From the NCBI GenBank assembly GCA_025360525.1, contig JANYCA010000109.1, positions 1 through 33,302 on the forward strand: DNA of 33,302 nucleotides, in the 5' to 3' direction. Each line of letters begins with the position of its first letter. The first letter of the stretch is position 1. A program made the position numbers and the translations under genes. Source of the stretch: Chitinophagaceae bacterium. Lineage in GTDB: Bacteria; Bacteroidota; Bacteroidia; Chitinophagales; Chitinophagaceae. The notes beneath the pieces were generated by a model that saw nothing but the letters and a program-made list of their open reading frames with translations, was not told the origin of the DNA and ran no database searches. Of the stretch, positions 25,407 through 33,302 are shown one piece after another.

Positions 25407-27725
25407 TTATGATTTTGTGATGGCTTCCTCCATATTATAAATTGTACTTACCACTTTCATTAACGCAGCGGATACATTAAGATCCAGCTTGTCGTTTAAT
25501 GGCTTCTCCCCTATCGATAATGTTATTTTTGCATCCAGCTGTTTTGATTTAAAAAGCTGCAACTGTTCTGCAAAATACCCGGTAAGAATTTCCATTTCTT
25601 TTTTACTTGCCTTTCGGCAGATAATTGTGCGGAATGCGGTACTGATATTTGCATCGGAATTGGCGCTGGTGCTTTGTAAATTTTGTGCCAATACCCTTGA
25701 AGCTTCTAAGACGGTAGGATCGTTCATCATCATCAATGCCTGCAAAGGTGTGTTGGTTCTGGATCGTTTAATTTCACATTGATCCCGGTTGCTGGCATCA
25801 AATAAAATCATTGAAGGCGGCGGTAACGTTAGCTTTACGAACGTGTACAAGCCACGACGGTAAAGGGCCTGGCCAGTATCTTGTTTATAAGTTGCCAGCA
25901 CGCCTCTGCCGGATGTGGTAGATTCCCACAAGCCCATGGGTTGATAAGGTTTAACACTGGGGCCGCCAATTTCTTTTACCAACAAACCGCTGCTTCCCAA
26001 AACAATATCACGAACCGATTCTGCATTTACCCGAAGGCGACTTGCACGGCTCAGGTAAATATTGTCAGGATCGGTTGCCAGTTGCTCCGGGGATATTTTT
26101 GATGATTGCCGATAGGTAGCAGATAGCAGCATTTTTTTTATGAGCCGCTTTACATCCCAGTTATGTTCCATAAAATCTACTGCCAGCCAATCCAGTAATT
26201 CCGGATGCGTTGGGAGGTTTCCCTGCATACCAAAATCGCCGGTAGATTTTACCAAACCGGTTCCGAAAAAATTTTGCCACAATTGGTTTACCAGCACACG
26301 GGCTGTTAATGGATTGTCTTTATTGACGGTCCATTTGGCAAGGCCCAGCCGGTTGCGTGGATATTTGGTTGTATCAAAAGCCATTACTGCCGGCGGTGCG
26401 CCTGGTTGCACTTCATCGCCATGCTGATCGTACACGCCACGTTTTAATAAATAGGTTGGGCGGATAGTATCCCTTTCTCCCATTACTGAAACCATTACGC
26501 TGCCCGTATCTTTTTTATTGATGAAGGTCATAACATTTTTTACTTCTTCATTTGTTATAGAAATAATGGGCTGCTTGGCAGGTTTGGAGACAGATACGTC
26601 CCCTTCAAAGCCCAGTTCTTTACTGCTGTTAAAAAAGCCAAATAATTGGTAATAATTTTTTTGGGAGATGGGATCAAACTTATGATCGTGGCATTGAGCG
26701 CATTCCGCCGTAAGCGCCAATATTCCTTTTGTGTAGGTTTTTACTTTATCAAGAACGTATTGAACCCTGTATTCTTCCGGAATAATTCCTCCCTCCTCAG
26801 TGTATTTATGATTGCGTAAAAAAGCGGTAGCTAATATTTGTTCTTTGCCGGCACCAGGCAGCAGATCACCTGCCAGTTGCCAGGTTACAAACTGATCGTA
26901 TGGAAGATTTTTATTAAAGGCATTAATTACCCAATCCCTGTAAGGCCATTGGGTGCGGATGTTATCATCCTGGTAACCATAGCTGTCGGAGTAGCGGGCA
27001 ACATCCAGCCAATGCATGGCCAACTTTTCTCCAAACTGAGGCATCGCCATTAACTGGTCAACCATTTTTTCGTACCCGCTTGCACTGTTATCTTTTTCAA
27101 ATGCATCCATTAGTTGGGTAGAAGGCAAAAGGCCGGTAAGATCCAGCGAAATACGTTTTAACAGATGATCTTTATCTGCTGCTTCATTGGGTGCAAAACC
27201 ATGTTGCTCCATTTTGGCAAGAGTAAAATTATCTATCTCATTTTGCACCCAATCCTTTTTTTCAACTGCTGGTAACGGTGCTTTTTGAGGTTTGGCAAAG
27301 GCCCAATGTTTTTCATATTTACCCCCCTGGCGAATCCATTTTTCAATGATGCTGATTTCCCGTTCACTTAACAATCCAAGGTGAGATGCCGGTGCCGGCA
27401 TCTGGTAAGCAGTATCGGTTGAAGTGATTCTTTTGTACAATTCAGATTCCTCCGGTTTACCGGCTACGATGGCAAAGGCGCCCTTGGTTTCTTTTAACGG
27501 TGCAAAAGCAAACTTTTCCATATCCAGGCGAAAACCTGCTTCCTGGTGGTTTTTATCGGGACCATGGCAGGCATAACATTTGTCGGACAGAATGGGCCTT
27601 ACATCAAAATTGTAGCTGATTTTATCTGGAATGGGTGCTCCCTTTGTGCCTTTATGGTTACACGAAATCCACACTACAGCAGTCATGATCAGTGATAATA
27701 AAACTAAGGTGATTTTAATTTTCAT
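25407..27725 (-). CDS. DUF1549/DUF1553 planctomycete-type cytochrome lipoprotein
   Basis: 772 residues. Lipoprotein signal ending WISC. Residues ~35-130 are a PSCyt1 cytochrome domain with haem motif CYACHG (FDVRPILSDKCYACHG). The DUF1549 domain (about 150-360) has ISLDLTGLLPS, MHWLDVARYSDSYGYQDDN, and a second haem-like CAQCHDHKFDPI. A variable middle precedes DUF1553 (about 450-710): NPLTARVLVNQLWQNFFG, FGMQGNLPTHPELLDWLA, LLSATYRQSS, and DQCEIKRSRTNTPLQALMMMNDP. These are periplasmic di-haem proteins of unknown reaction that pair with DUF1501. In this window they are joined to mannosidase genes, 75 bp downstream of GH125. Confidence 0.93.
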   Translation of the reverse strand: MKIKITLVLLSLIMTAVVWISCNHKGTKGAPIPDKISYNFDVRPILSDKCYACHGPDKNHQEAGFRLDMEKFAFAPLKETKGAFAIVAGKPEESELYKRITSTDTAYQMPAPASHLGLLSEREISIIEKWIRQGGKYEKHWAFAKPQKAPLPAVEKKDWVQNEIDNFTLAKMEQHGFAPNEAADKDHLLKRISLDLTGLLPSTQLMDAFEKDNSASGYEKMVDQLMAMPQFGEKLAMHWLDVARYSDSYGYQDDNIRTQWPYRDWVINAFNKNLPYDQFVTWQLAGDLLPGAGKEQILATAFLRNHKYTEEGGIIPEEYRVQYVLDKVKTYTKGILALTAECAQCHDHKFDPISQKNYYQLFGFFNSSKELGFEGDVSVSKPAKQPIISITNEEVKNVMTFINKKDTGSVMVSVMGERDTIRPTYLLKRGVYDQHGDEVQPGAPPAVMAFDTTKYPRNRLGLAKWTVNKDNPLTARVLVNQLWQNFFGTGLVKSTGDFGMQGNLPTHPELLDWLAVDFMEHNWDVKRLIKKMLLSATYRQSSKISPEQLATDPDNIYLSRASRLRVNAESVRDIVLGSSGLLVKEIGGPSVKPYQPMGLWESTTSGRGVLATYKQDTGQALYRRGLYTFVKLTLPPPSMILFDASNRDQCEIKRSRTNTPLQALMMMNDPTVLEASRVLAQNLQSTSANSDANISTAFRTIICRKASKKEMEILTGYFAEQLQLFKSKQLDAKITLSIGEKPLNDKLDLNVSAALMKVVSTIYNMEEAITKS

Positions 27726-27800
27726 ACAAATGGCTTATCGTTCGTAAATATACAACTTTAAAGAGGGCTTAATCAACCCGAAATACCGCAGCCGGCTATA

Positions 27801-29231
27801 TTATTTGCTACTCAATATTGCCGGATATACAATGCTTGTATGCATTACCAATTCTCCAAAAATTGTGTTTGCCCAGGCAAACCATTTTCTGGTATAATTA
27901 GCAGCGTCATCTTTGTGAAATGATTCGTGCATGAAGCCGGTATTACCGTGTGTTTTCTTTAGCATATCCAGGCATAGTTTTACTTCTGCAGCAGTAGTAG
28001 CCGTTAACCCCCGCATGATGATACTTAAAGGCCAGATCATAAACATTCCAGCATGCGGACCTCCAATTCCCTCTGCCGCTTTGCCCTTAAAGAAAAAGGG
28101 ATTGCCGGCAGATAACAATAATTTTCGGGTGTTTTGATACAAGGGGTCAGTGGCTTTTACAGCTCCCAGGTAAGGCAGCGATAACAGGCTTGGCACATTG
28201 GCATCATCCATCAAATTAAAACTACCAAAACCATTTACTTCGTAGGCATAAATTTTACCAAATGTTGAATGGTTAATGATGGCATATTGTTGGAGTGCTT
28301 TCTCCACTTCTGTTGCCAGTGATATACATTCATTTGCCAGTTTGGTATTGTGATGAATACTATTCAACATTTCGGCTGCCTGTCTTAAAGAAACTACGGC
28401 AAAGAAATTAGATGGCACCAAAAACGGGTAAATGGTGGCATCGTCACTTGGCCGGAACATAGAGCATATAAGCCCAACAGGTTTTACAGGGTAACCGTAG
28501 CCTCCAAGCGGAACACCATCGGTTGCCCATGCAGTTGTGCGTTGAAAACTATAAGGGCCGTTGTTTTCTTTTCGTTGCTGCTCTTTAAATGTTTGTAAAG
28601 TTAGTTCTATGGAATGCATCCAATCGTTATCAAAAACGCTGGTATCGCCGGTGTATTTCCAGTAATGATAGGCAAGCCTTATGGGGTAGCAAAGGGAATC
28701 AATTTCCCACTTACGTTCATGTATACCGGGCTTCATTTCAGTGAGATCACTCTTCCATTCACTTACTTTATTTTCATCTTTATAAAATGCATTGGCATAT
28801 CTATCGAGGATGATGCATTTCTTTTGCCGGTTGATAACGCCGGCTATTAATTGTTGCAGTTTTGCATCATTTTTTATTAATGCCAGGTAGGGCCACACCT
28901 GCGCTGTGCTATCCCTTAGCCACATCGCATCTATATCGCCGGTGATAACATAGGTATCGGGTTTGCCATTAATTATTTCAAAATCAACAGTAGTATCTAA
29001 GGTGTTGGGAAAACAGTTTTCGAACAACCAGGCCAGTTCGGGATTGGCAATTTGTTTTTTTATTTTTACGATGGCTGTTTCCACTGCTTCGCTGGTAAAC
29101 TTTCTATCGGCAATAGGTGGGCGCTTGGTTACAATATCATTTTGTGCCATTCCAAAACCATTGGACTTGCTTAACAACATACCGGCAGATAAAATGCCCG
29201 AGTTTTGGATAAATCTTCTACGTGATTGCAT
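27801..29231 (-). CDS. GH125 exo-alpha-1,6-mannosidase family protein
   Basis: 476 residues with a twin-arginine-like signal (SRRRFIQNSGILSAGMLL). The core matches GH125 (formerly DUF1237): ENCFPNTLDTTV, GDIDAMWLRDSTAQVWPYL, WEIDSLCYPIRLAYHYWKYTGD, FRPSDDATIYPFLVPSNFFAV, GIGGPHAGMFMIWPLSIIMRGL, and FHKDDAANYTRKWFAWAN. The family removes alpha-1,6-linked mannose from N-glycans by inversion. It starts 4 bp after the GH92 gene ends, so the two enzymes are made together, consistent with mannan or N-glycan trimming. Confidence 0.95.
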   Translation of the reverse strand: MQSRRRFIQNSGILSAGMLLSKSNGFGMAQNDIVTKRPPIADRKFTSEAVETAIVKIKKQIANPELAWLFENCFPNTLDTTVDFEIINGKPDTYVITGDIDAMWLRDSTAQVWPYLALIKNDAKLQQLIAGVINRQKKCIILDRYANAFYKDENKVSEWKSDLTEMKPGIHERKWEIDSLCYPIRLAYHYWKYTGDTSVFDNDWMHSIELTLQTFKEQQRKENNGPYSFQRTTAWATDGVPLGGYGYPVKPVGLICSMFRPSDDATIYPFLVPSNFFAVVSLRQAAEMLNSIHHNTKLANECISLATEVEKALQQYAIINHSTFGKIYAYEVNGFGSFNLMDDANVPSLLSLPYLGAVKATDPLYQNTRKLLLSAGNPFFFKGKAAEGIGGPHAGMFMIWPLSIIMRGLTATTAAEVKLCLDMLKKTHGNTGFMHESFHKDDAANYTRKWFAWANTIFGELVMHTSIVYPAILSSK

Positions 29232-29235
29232 GCTA

Positions 29236-31551
29236 TTATTTATTGGTTGAAAATGAATATGGATATGATTCTATTGTAGTTCCTCTTGTAAAGTTGGGCT
29301 TTGGCCCCATGGAGAAATTTAATATTCCTCCCTTCAGCAAATCGAAATGGTTCAGGTAATTTTTGTTGTACAACGCATTTTTCCATTTTAGTTGTTGAAC
29401 ATATTTGTTATCTGCACTGTTGGCTGCTGCATTTATTACAAGCATTTTCCCTGACTCCAGTTGTACAGTAACTTTTTTAAACAAAGGCGCTCCCAGCACA
29501 TACTGATCTGTACCAGGACAAACAGGATAAAAACCAAGTGCTGAAAAAATATACCAGGCAGACGTTTGTCCATTGTCTTCGTCGCCGCAATAACCATCGG
29601 GTGTTGGCTTGTACAAACGGTTGATTACTTCCCTTGTCCAGTATTGTGTTTTCCATGGCTGTCCTGCATAATTGTACAGGTAAATCATGTGTTGAATGGG
29701 CTGATTGCCATGCGCATACTGGCCCATATTCATAATCTGCATCTCCCTTATTTCGTGAATAACGCCGCCATAATAGCTATCGTCAAAAACAGGAGGCAAA
29801 CTAAAAACCGTATCAAGCATGGACACAAATGATTTTTCTCCACCCATTAATTTTACCAACCCCTGCACATCATGAAACACACTCCAGCTGTAATGCAGGC
29901 TGTTGCCTTCTGTAAATGCGTCACCCCATTTAAAAGGATTAAATGGCGATTGAAAACTACCATCTTTGTTTTTACCTCTCATCAATTTGCTTTCGGGATC
30001 AAAGAGATTTTTGTAATTCATCATGCGCTTTTCAAACAAAGCAATTTCAGTTGCCGGTCTTTTTAAGGCTCTTGCCAACTGGTAAATGGTAAAATCATCG
30101 TAGGCATATTCAAGGGTTCTTGCTGCATTTTCATTGATACCAACATTGTAGGGAACGTAGCCCAGTTCATTGTAATATTTTACACCGGTGCGGCCTGTAC
30201 CTTGTGGACCTTCGTTGTTTGCGCCATTTAACAGCGCCTTATACAATGTGTTAATATCGTATCCCCGAAGCCCTTTTACATAGGCATCAGCAACGATGGA
30301 TGCGGAATTATTTCCCACCATTACATCACGATATCCCGGGCTGCTCCATTCCGGCAAAAAGCCCCCTTCTTTATAATCATTCACCAAACCTTCCTGCATT
30401 TCTTTATTGATAGAAGGATAGAGAAAATTCAACAGCGGATATAATGCCCGGAACGTATCCCAGAAACCAGTGCCGGCAAAAAGATAACCCGGCAATACTT
30501 TGCCATTGTACGGACTGTAATGTACGATGCTGCCATTGGCCTCCATTTCATAATGCTTTTGAGGAAAGCAAACTGCCCTGTACAGGCAACTATAAAATGT
30601 TTCCATTTGCGCCGGGGTTCCCCCTTCCGCTTTTACACGACTTAATATTTTGTTCCATGCAGCTTTAGATGCATGCATTGTTTTCGCAAAATCAGCTGCA
30701 CCAATTTCGCTGGCAAGGTTCTGCTCCGCTTGTTGTATGCTGATAAAAGATGAGGCAACTTTAACCCCTATTTTTTCTCCACGAAGTGTTTTAAAACCTA
30801 CTACTGCGCCTGAGTGATCCGCAGTTATTTCCAATTGATCTTTTACTAAAACACTGTCATGCCAGGTGTAGGAGGCAGCAAATGGTTTATCAAAAATCAA
30901 CACAAAATAATTTTTAAAATTTTGCGGAACACCGCCGCTGTTTCGGGTAGTGTAGCCAATAATTTTATTTTGCCCGGGTATTATTTTAATGTAGGAGCCT
31001 TTATCAAAAGCATCTACCACAATAAAGGAACTGTCGGTTGCAGGAAAGGTGAATGTAAATTGTGCGGCTCTTTCTGTAGTGGTCAACTCGGTTGTTACAT
31101 CAAAATCGGCGAGATAAACATTGTAATAATAAGGCTTCACTATTTCTGATTTATGCGAAAACCAGCTTTGTCTTTCCTGCTCCCTGAACTTTAATTTGCC
31201 TGTTACCGGCATAATGGAAAACTGCCCGTAATCATTCATCCACGGAGATGGCTGGTGCGTTTGTTTAAAGCCTCTTATTTTTTCTGCCGTATACGTATAC
31301 ACCCATCCATCACCCATTTTACCGGTTTGCGGTGTCCAGAAATTCATACCCCATGGACGGGCAATTGCAGGATAGGTGTTACCATTAGAAAGACTGTAAA
31401 GAGATTGCGTACCTATTAAAGGATTCACTAATTCTGCAGGATCGGTTGCATTTGTAATTGGCTGGCTGAAGGAAATGGAAACCGTCAGCAGGTTGCAAAT
31501 AAATATTACGAACACTTTAACCAGGCGCTTATATTTTTTAAGATTCATCAT
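29236..31551 (-). CDS. GH92 alpha-mannosidase
   Basis: About 771 residues from ATG 31551 (31548 is an adjacent alternative; a longer frame reaches 31572). Sec signal ending SISFSQ, so periplasmic. The GH92 fold is clear: NPLIGTQSLYSLSNGNTYPAIARPWGMN at the N-terminus, FKQTHQPSPWMNDYGQFSIMP, GTGFWDTFRALYPLLNFLYP, WGDAFTEGNSLHYSWSVFHD, and the calcium and acid region GYCGDEDNGQTSAWYIFSALGFYPVCPGTDQYVLGAPLF. The family are calcium-dependent inverting alpha-mannosidases acting on N-glycans and mannans; linkage specificity cannot be read. It is followed 4 bp later by GH125. Confidence 0.95.
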   Translation of the reverse strand: MMNLKKYKRLVKVFVIFICNLLTVSISFSQPITNATDPAELVNPLIGTQSLYSLSNGNTYPAIARPWGMNFWTPQTGKMGDGWVYTYTAEKIRGFKQTHQPSPWMNDYGQFSIMPVTGKLKFREQERQSWFSHKSEIVKPYYYNVYLADFDVTTELTTTERAAQFTFTFPATDSSFIVVDAFDKGSYIKIIPGQNKIIGYTTRNSGGVPQNFKNYFVLIFDKPFAASYTWHDSVLVKDQLEITADHSGAVVGFKTLRGEKIGVKVASSFISIQQAEQNLASEIGAADFAKTMHASKAAWNKILSRVKAEGGTPAQMETFYSCLYRAVCFPQKHYEMEANGSIVHYSPYNGKVLPGYLFAGTGFWDTFRALYPLLNFLYPSINKEMQEGLVNDYKEGGFLPEWSSPGYRDVMVGNNSASIVADAYVKGLRGYDINTLYKALLNGANNEGPQGTGRTGVKYYNELGYVPYNVGINENAARTLEYAYDDFTIYQLARALKRPATEIALFEKRMMNYKNLFDPESKLMRGKNKDGSFQSPFNPFKWGDAFTEGNSLHYSWSVFHDVQGLVKLMGGEKSFVSMLDTVFSLPPVFDDSYYGGVIHEIREMQIMNMGQYAHGNQPIQHMIYLYNYAGQPWKTQYWTREVINRLYKPTPDGYCGDEDNGQTSAWYIFSALGFYPVCPGTDQYVLGAPLFKKVTVQLESGKMLVINAAANSADNKYVQQLKWKNALYNKNYLNHFDLLKGGILNFSMGPKPNFTRGTTIESYPYSFSTNK

Positions 31552-31666
31552 TATTAAAAGTTCGTTACACATTTTTATTAATACCCCGTAAAAAGAATAG
31601 TTCCGTTGAATTCGTTATTTAAGAATAATTAATTAAAACGCAAAAGCGTAACCAGATTAGCTAGAC

Positions 31667-31706
31667 TCGATTTACTTCTTTGCCTTAATGCAAAGAAGTA
31701 AATCGA
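31667..31706. repeat. Perfect 17-bp inverted repeat, 6-base loop
   Basis: TCGATTTACTTCTTTGC pairs exactly with GCAAAGAAGTAAATCGA around CTTAAT. An outer AGACT/AGTCT pair extends it with an asymmetric bulge. It lies 116 bp upstream of the GH92 start. No T-run follows on either strand, so it is not an ordinary intrinsic terminator. Confidence 0.7.
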
Positions 31707-31890
31707 AAAATCAAGTCTTCATAAAAAAGGCTAAAAATTTAAATGTTTGTCTAAAATGAAATTAGCTCATGCGGCAAAATATTCTTCAACAGTTGTGCAA
31801 ATTACAAGCTAATAGCAAATCCAGGCACTGGTAACACCAATTTCATTTCTTAACGACAATCATTCAAATTTTCTTAACACCTTTTTTATG

Positions 31891-31914
31891 AGGCCGATAA
31901 AGTAAATGCGGCCT
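31891..31914 (-). terminator. Small hairpin after the GH20 gene
   Basis: AGGCCG pairs with CGGCCT across 12 bases, 31 bases past the GH20 stop. The minus-strand sequence after it is A-rich, not T-rich, so terminator status is weak. Confidence 0.3.
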
Positions 31915-31944
31915 ATACTTATTATTCAATTAATTCTTTATTAC

Positions 31945-33302
31945 TCAATTCACAATCAGCTCATCTGCAAATACCCATGCCGGCTGCCCTTCTCCAGGAT
32001 GCCCTTTGGGACATACACCCAAACTCTTTGCTGAAACCCTGATGTATCTTACTTTCTGTTCTGTAATATCTACCTTAAAATCGTAGATGGTTGCATTGGT
32101 TTCAGTCACTGATACAGGATTACTGACTGTTTTAACCTGCTTAAAATTTGACCCATCCGTTGATATTTCGAATGTTACTGATTGCGGTAAAAAAATCCAG
32201 TCACGATAATTTTGCAAACATCCGAGGCTGATGGTCTTTACTAATTTTTCTTCGCCTATATCGATGGTTGCAATCATATCTTTTCCATTGATGCCATGCC
32301 AGTATTTGCCAGCAGCATAAGTTCCCCTTACGCCATCCGTTAAAGAGTTGAAACCATCGGCCATGTAATTTTTATTGATGGCGTTTGTATAAACAACATT
32401 ACTACCAATGGCTTTATGCATTGCAAAAGATTGTGCCGCAGGTTTAAGCCCCATCACTTGTCCATTTACAATATTTACTGCTTTAAGGGTTAAAGATTCG
32501 TTTACTTCAATTGGTTGCAAATAGGGATTGCTTTGGGCGGTTGGCAAACTGCCATCTGTAGTATAAAAAATGGCGGCGTTGGTAGCTTCACTTGAAAGCG
32601 TTACCAACAGCTTTCCATTTTGAGAAACCGGTTTGATATTAACGGTAAAATTACCCGGCGAATAATGCAATCCTTTTTGATCGTAACCTTTAAATAACAC
32701 CTGCAGTCGATGATTAAACTGCTCCCAATTTTTATTTTTTGCCGGTGTCCATAAAACCTCAGCCAATGCCGGCATACGTGGCAGCACCATATACTCCAGG
32801 TGCTCAACGGTGGGAATGTATTCTGTCCATACATTGCCTTGTGCACCCAATACATGCTTTGATTGTGCGGCATTTAATTCAGGCGGAACAGGCTCATAAT
32901 CGTACACTTTTTTTACGGTGTTAAAACCACCAATTGCCAGAGGTTCACCTTCCGGACCAGCCTGGTAATGATCAAAATAACAGGGCGAGCCCGGTGTCAT
33001 TACCACGTCATGATCCAACTTTGCAGCTTCAATTCCACCACTCTCTCCACGCCAGCTCATTACAGTAGCTTCCGGAGCTAAACCACCTTCTAATATTTCA
33101 TCCCAGCCAATCATTTTTTTGTTTTTGCTGATGATAAATTTCTCAATTCTTTTTATAAAATAACTCTGCAGTTCTTCTTCATTTTTTAATCCTTCTGTCT
33201 TTAACCTTGCCTGGCATTTGGCACATTTTTTCCAACTGGTTTTATCCACTTCATCACCACCAACATGTATGTATTTTGATGGAAAAATATTCATCACTTC
33301 TG
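31945..33302 (-). CDS. GH20 beta-N-acetylhexosaminidase, C-terminal part (cut by window edge)
   Basis: The frame is open to the window end; the segment EVMNIFPSKYIHVGGDEV continues from outside, so 33297 is not the true start. HVGGDE holds the catalytic Asp-Glu pair of GH20, which removes terminal N-acetylglucosamine or N-acetylgalactosamine using the substrate's acetamido group. MIGWDEILEGGLAPEATVMSW and VLGAQGNVWTEYI are further family motifs. After the barrel comes a CHB_HEX_C-like module (FYTTDGSLPTAQ) and a discoidin-like tail (LTDGVRGTYAAGKYWHG, PGEGQPAWVFADELIVN). That tail matches the C-terminus of the membrane cytochrome at 20508. It heads the visible glycan run, 394 bp before GH92. 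Confidence 0.95.
   Translation of the reverse strand, partial: EVMNIFPSKYIHVGGDEVDKTSWKKCAKCQARLKTEGLKNEEELQSYFIKRIEKFIISKNKKMIGWDEILEGGLAPEATVMSWRGESGGIEAAKLDHDVVMTPGSPCYFDHYQAGPEGEPLAIGGFNTVKKVYDYEPVPPELNAAQSKHVLGAQGNVWTEYIPTVEHLEYMVLPRMPALAEVLWTPAKNKNWEQFNHRLQVLFKGYDQKGLHYSPGNFTVNIKPVSQNGKLLVTLSSEATNAAIFYTTDGSLPTAQSNPYLQPIEVNESLTLKAVNIVNGQVMGLKPAAQSFAMHKAIGSNVVYTNAINKNYMADGFNSLTDGVRGTYAAGKYWHGINGKDMIATIDIGEEKLVKTISLGCLQNYRDWIFLPQSVTFEISTDGSNFKQVKTVSNPVSVTETNATIYDFKVDITEQKVRYIRVSAKSLGVCPKGHPGEGQPAWVFADELIVN

Larger units (their letters stand above)
31573..31944. other. 372-bp intergenic region between GH20 and GH92
   Basis: Contains no coding frame. It holds a perfect 17-bp hairpin (31667-31706), a small stem ACGC-AAAA-GCGT (31639-31650 approx.), and AGGCCG/CGGCCT (31891-31914). 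No minus-strand TAnnTTTG was found, so the GH92 promoter, if it lies here, is not of the obvious form. Confidence 0.55.

Noticed and set aside
17091..33302. A classical polysaccharide utilisation locus
   Set aside because: No SusC-like receptor or SusD-like lipoprotein and no sensor/regulator pair lies in the window, so I describe it only as a glycan-utilisation region.

Overview
This window looks like a chromosomal segment of a Bacteroidota bacterium, most likely a member of Chitinophagia or a close relative. The basis is AT-rich intergenic DNA, several TAnnTTTG-type -7 promoter elements, many short lipoprotein signals, a Sec/lipoprotein-type (clade II) NosZ, and GH92/GH125/GH20 enzymes. The class placement is inference; no rRNA or tRNA gene is present to confirm it.

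Layout. (1) 1-2626: the N-terminal half of thrS (minus strand, cut by the window edge), then two short exported proteins of unknown function. (2) 2711-12749: a nitrous oxide respiration island. A histidine-rich multi-pass membrane protein and a Crp/Fnr regulator lie on the minus strand. Facing them is a plus-strand run of a lipoprotein cytochrome c, nosZ, a fasciclin-domain lipoprotein, a membrane-anchored NosL fusion, nosD, nosF and nosY. A hemerythrin-like protein and a group III truncated haemoglobin follow. A 14-bp palindrome with the FNR core TGAT-N4-ATCA sits between the regulator and the nos genes, and a degenerate copy precedes the membrane protein. Two perfect intercistronic hairpins flank nosZ. 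(3) 12913-16366: a GNAT acetyltransferase, an apparently empty 475-bp gap, and katG with a clear intrinsic terminator. (4) 16367-17090: a non-coding repeat island with a long bulged hairpin and two tandem copies (about 93% identical) of a 146-bp structured element. (5) 17091-33302: a glycan-utilisation region. A plus-strand GH3/PA14 glycosidase faces a long minus-strand run.

The minus-strand run, in transcription order, is a partial GH20 hexosaminidase, GH92 and GH125 (alpha-mannosidase families), a DUF1549/DUF1553 cytochrome, a DUF1501 protein, an NHL-repeat protein, a membrane-anchored cytochrome with carbohydrate-binding-like modules, and a DUF1080 (3-keto-disaccharide hydrolase family) lipoprotein. 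The glycosidases fit stepwise trimming of mannose- and N-acetylhexosamine-containing glycans such as N-glycans. No SusC/SusD pair lies inside the window. Joining these glycosidases to planctomycete-style c-type cytochromes and a keto-sugar hydrolase family is the most unusual feature here. It suggests, without proving, a periplasmic oxidation step coupled to glycan breakdown.
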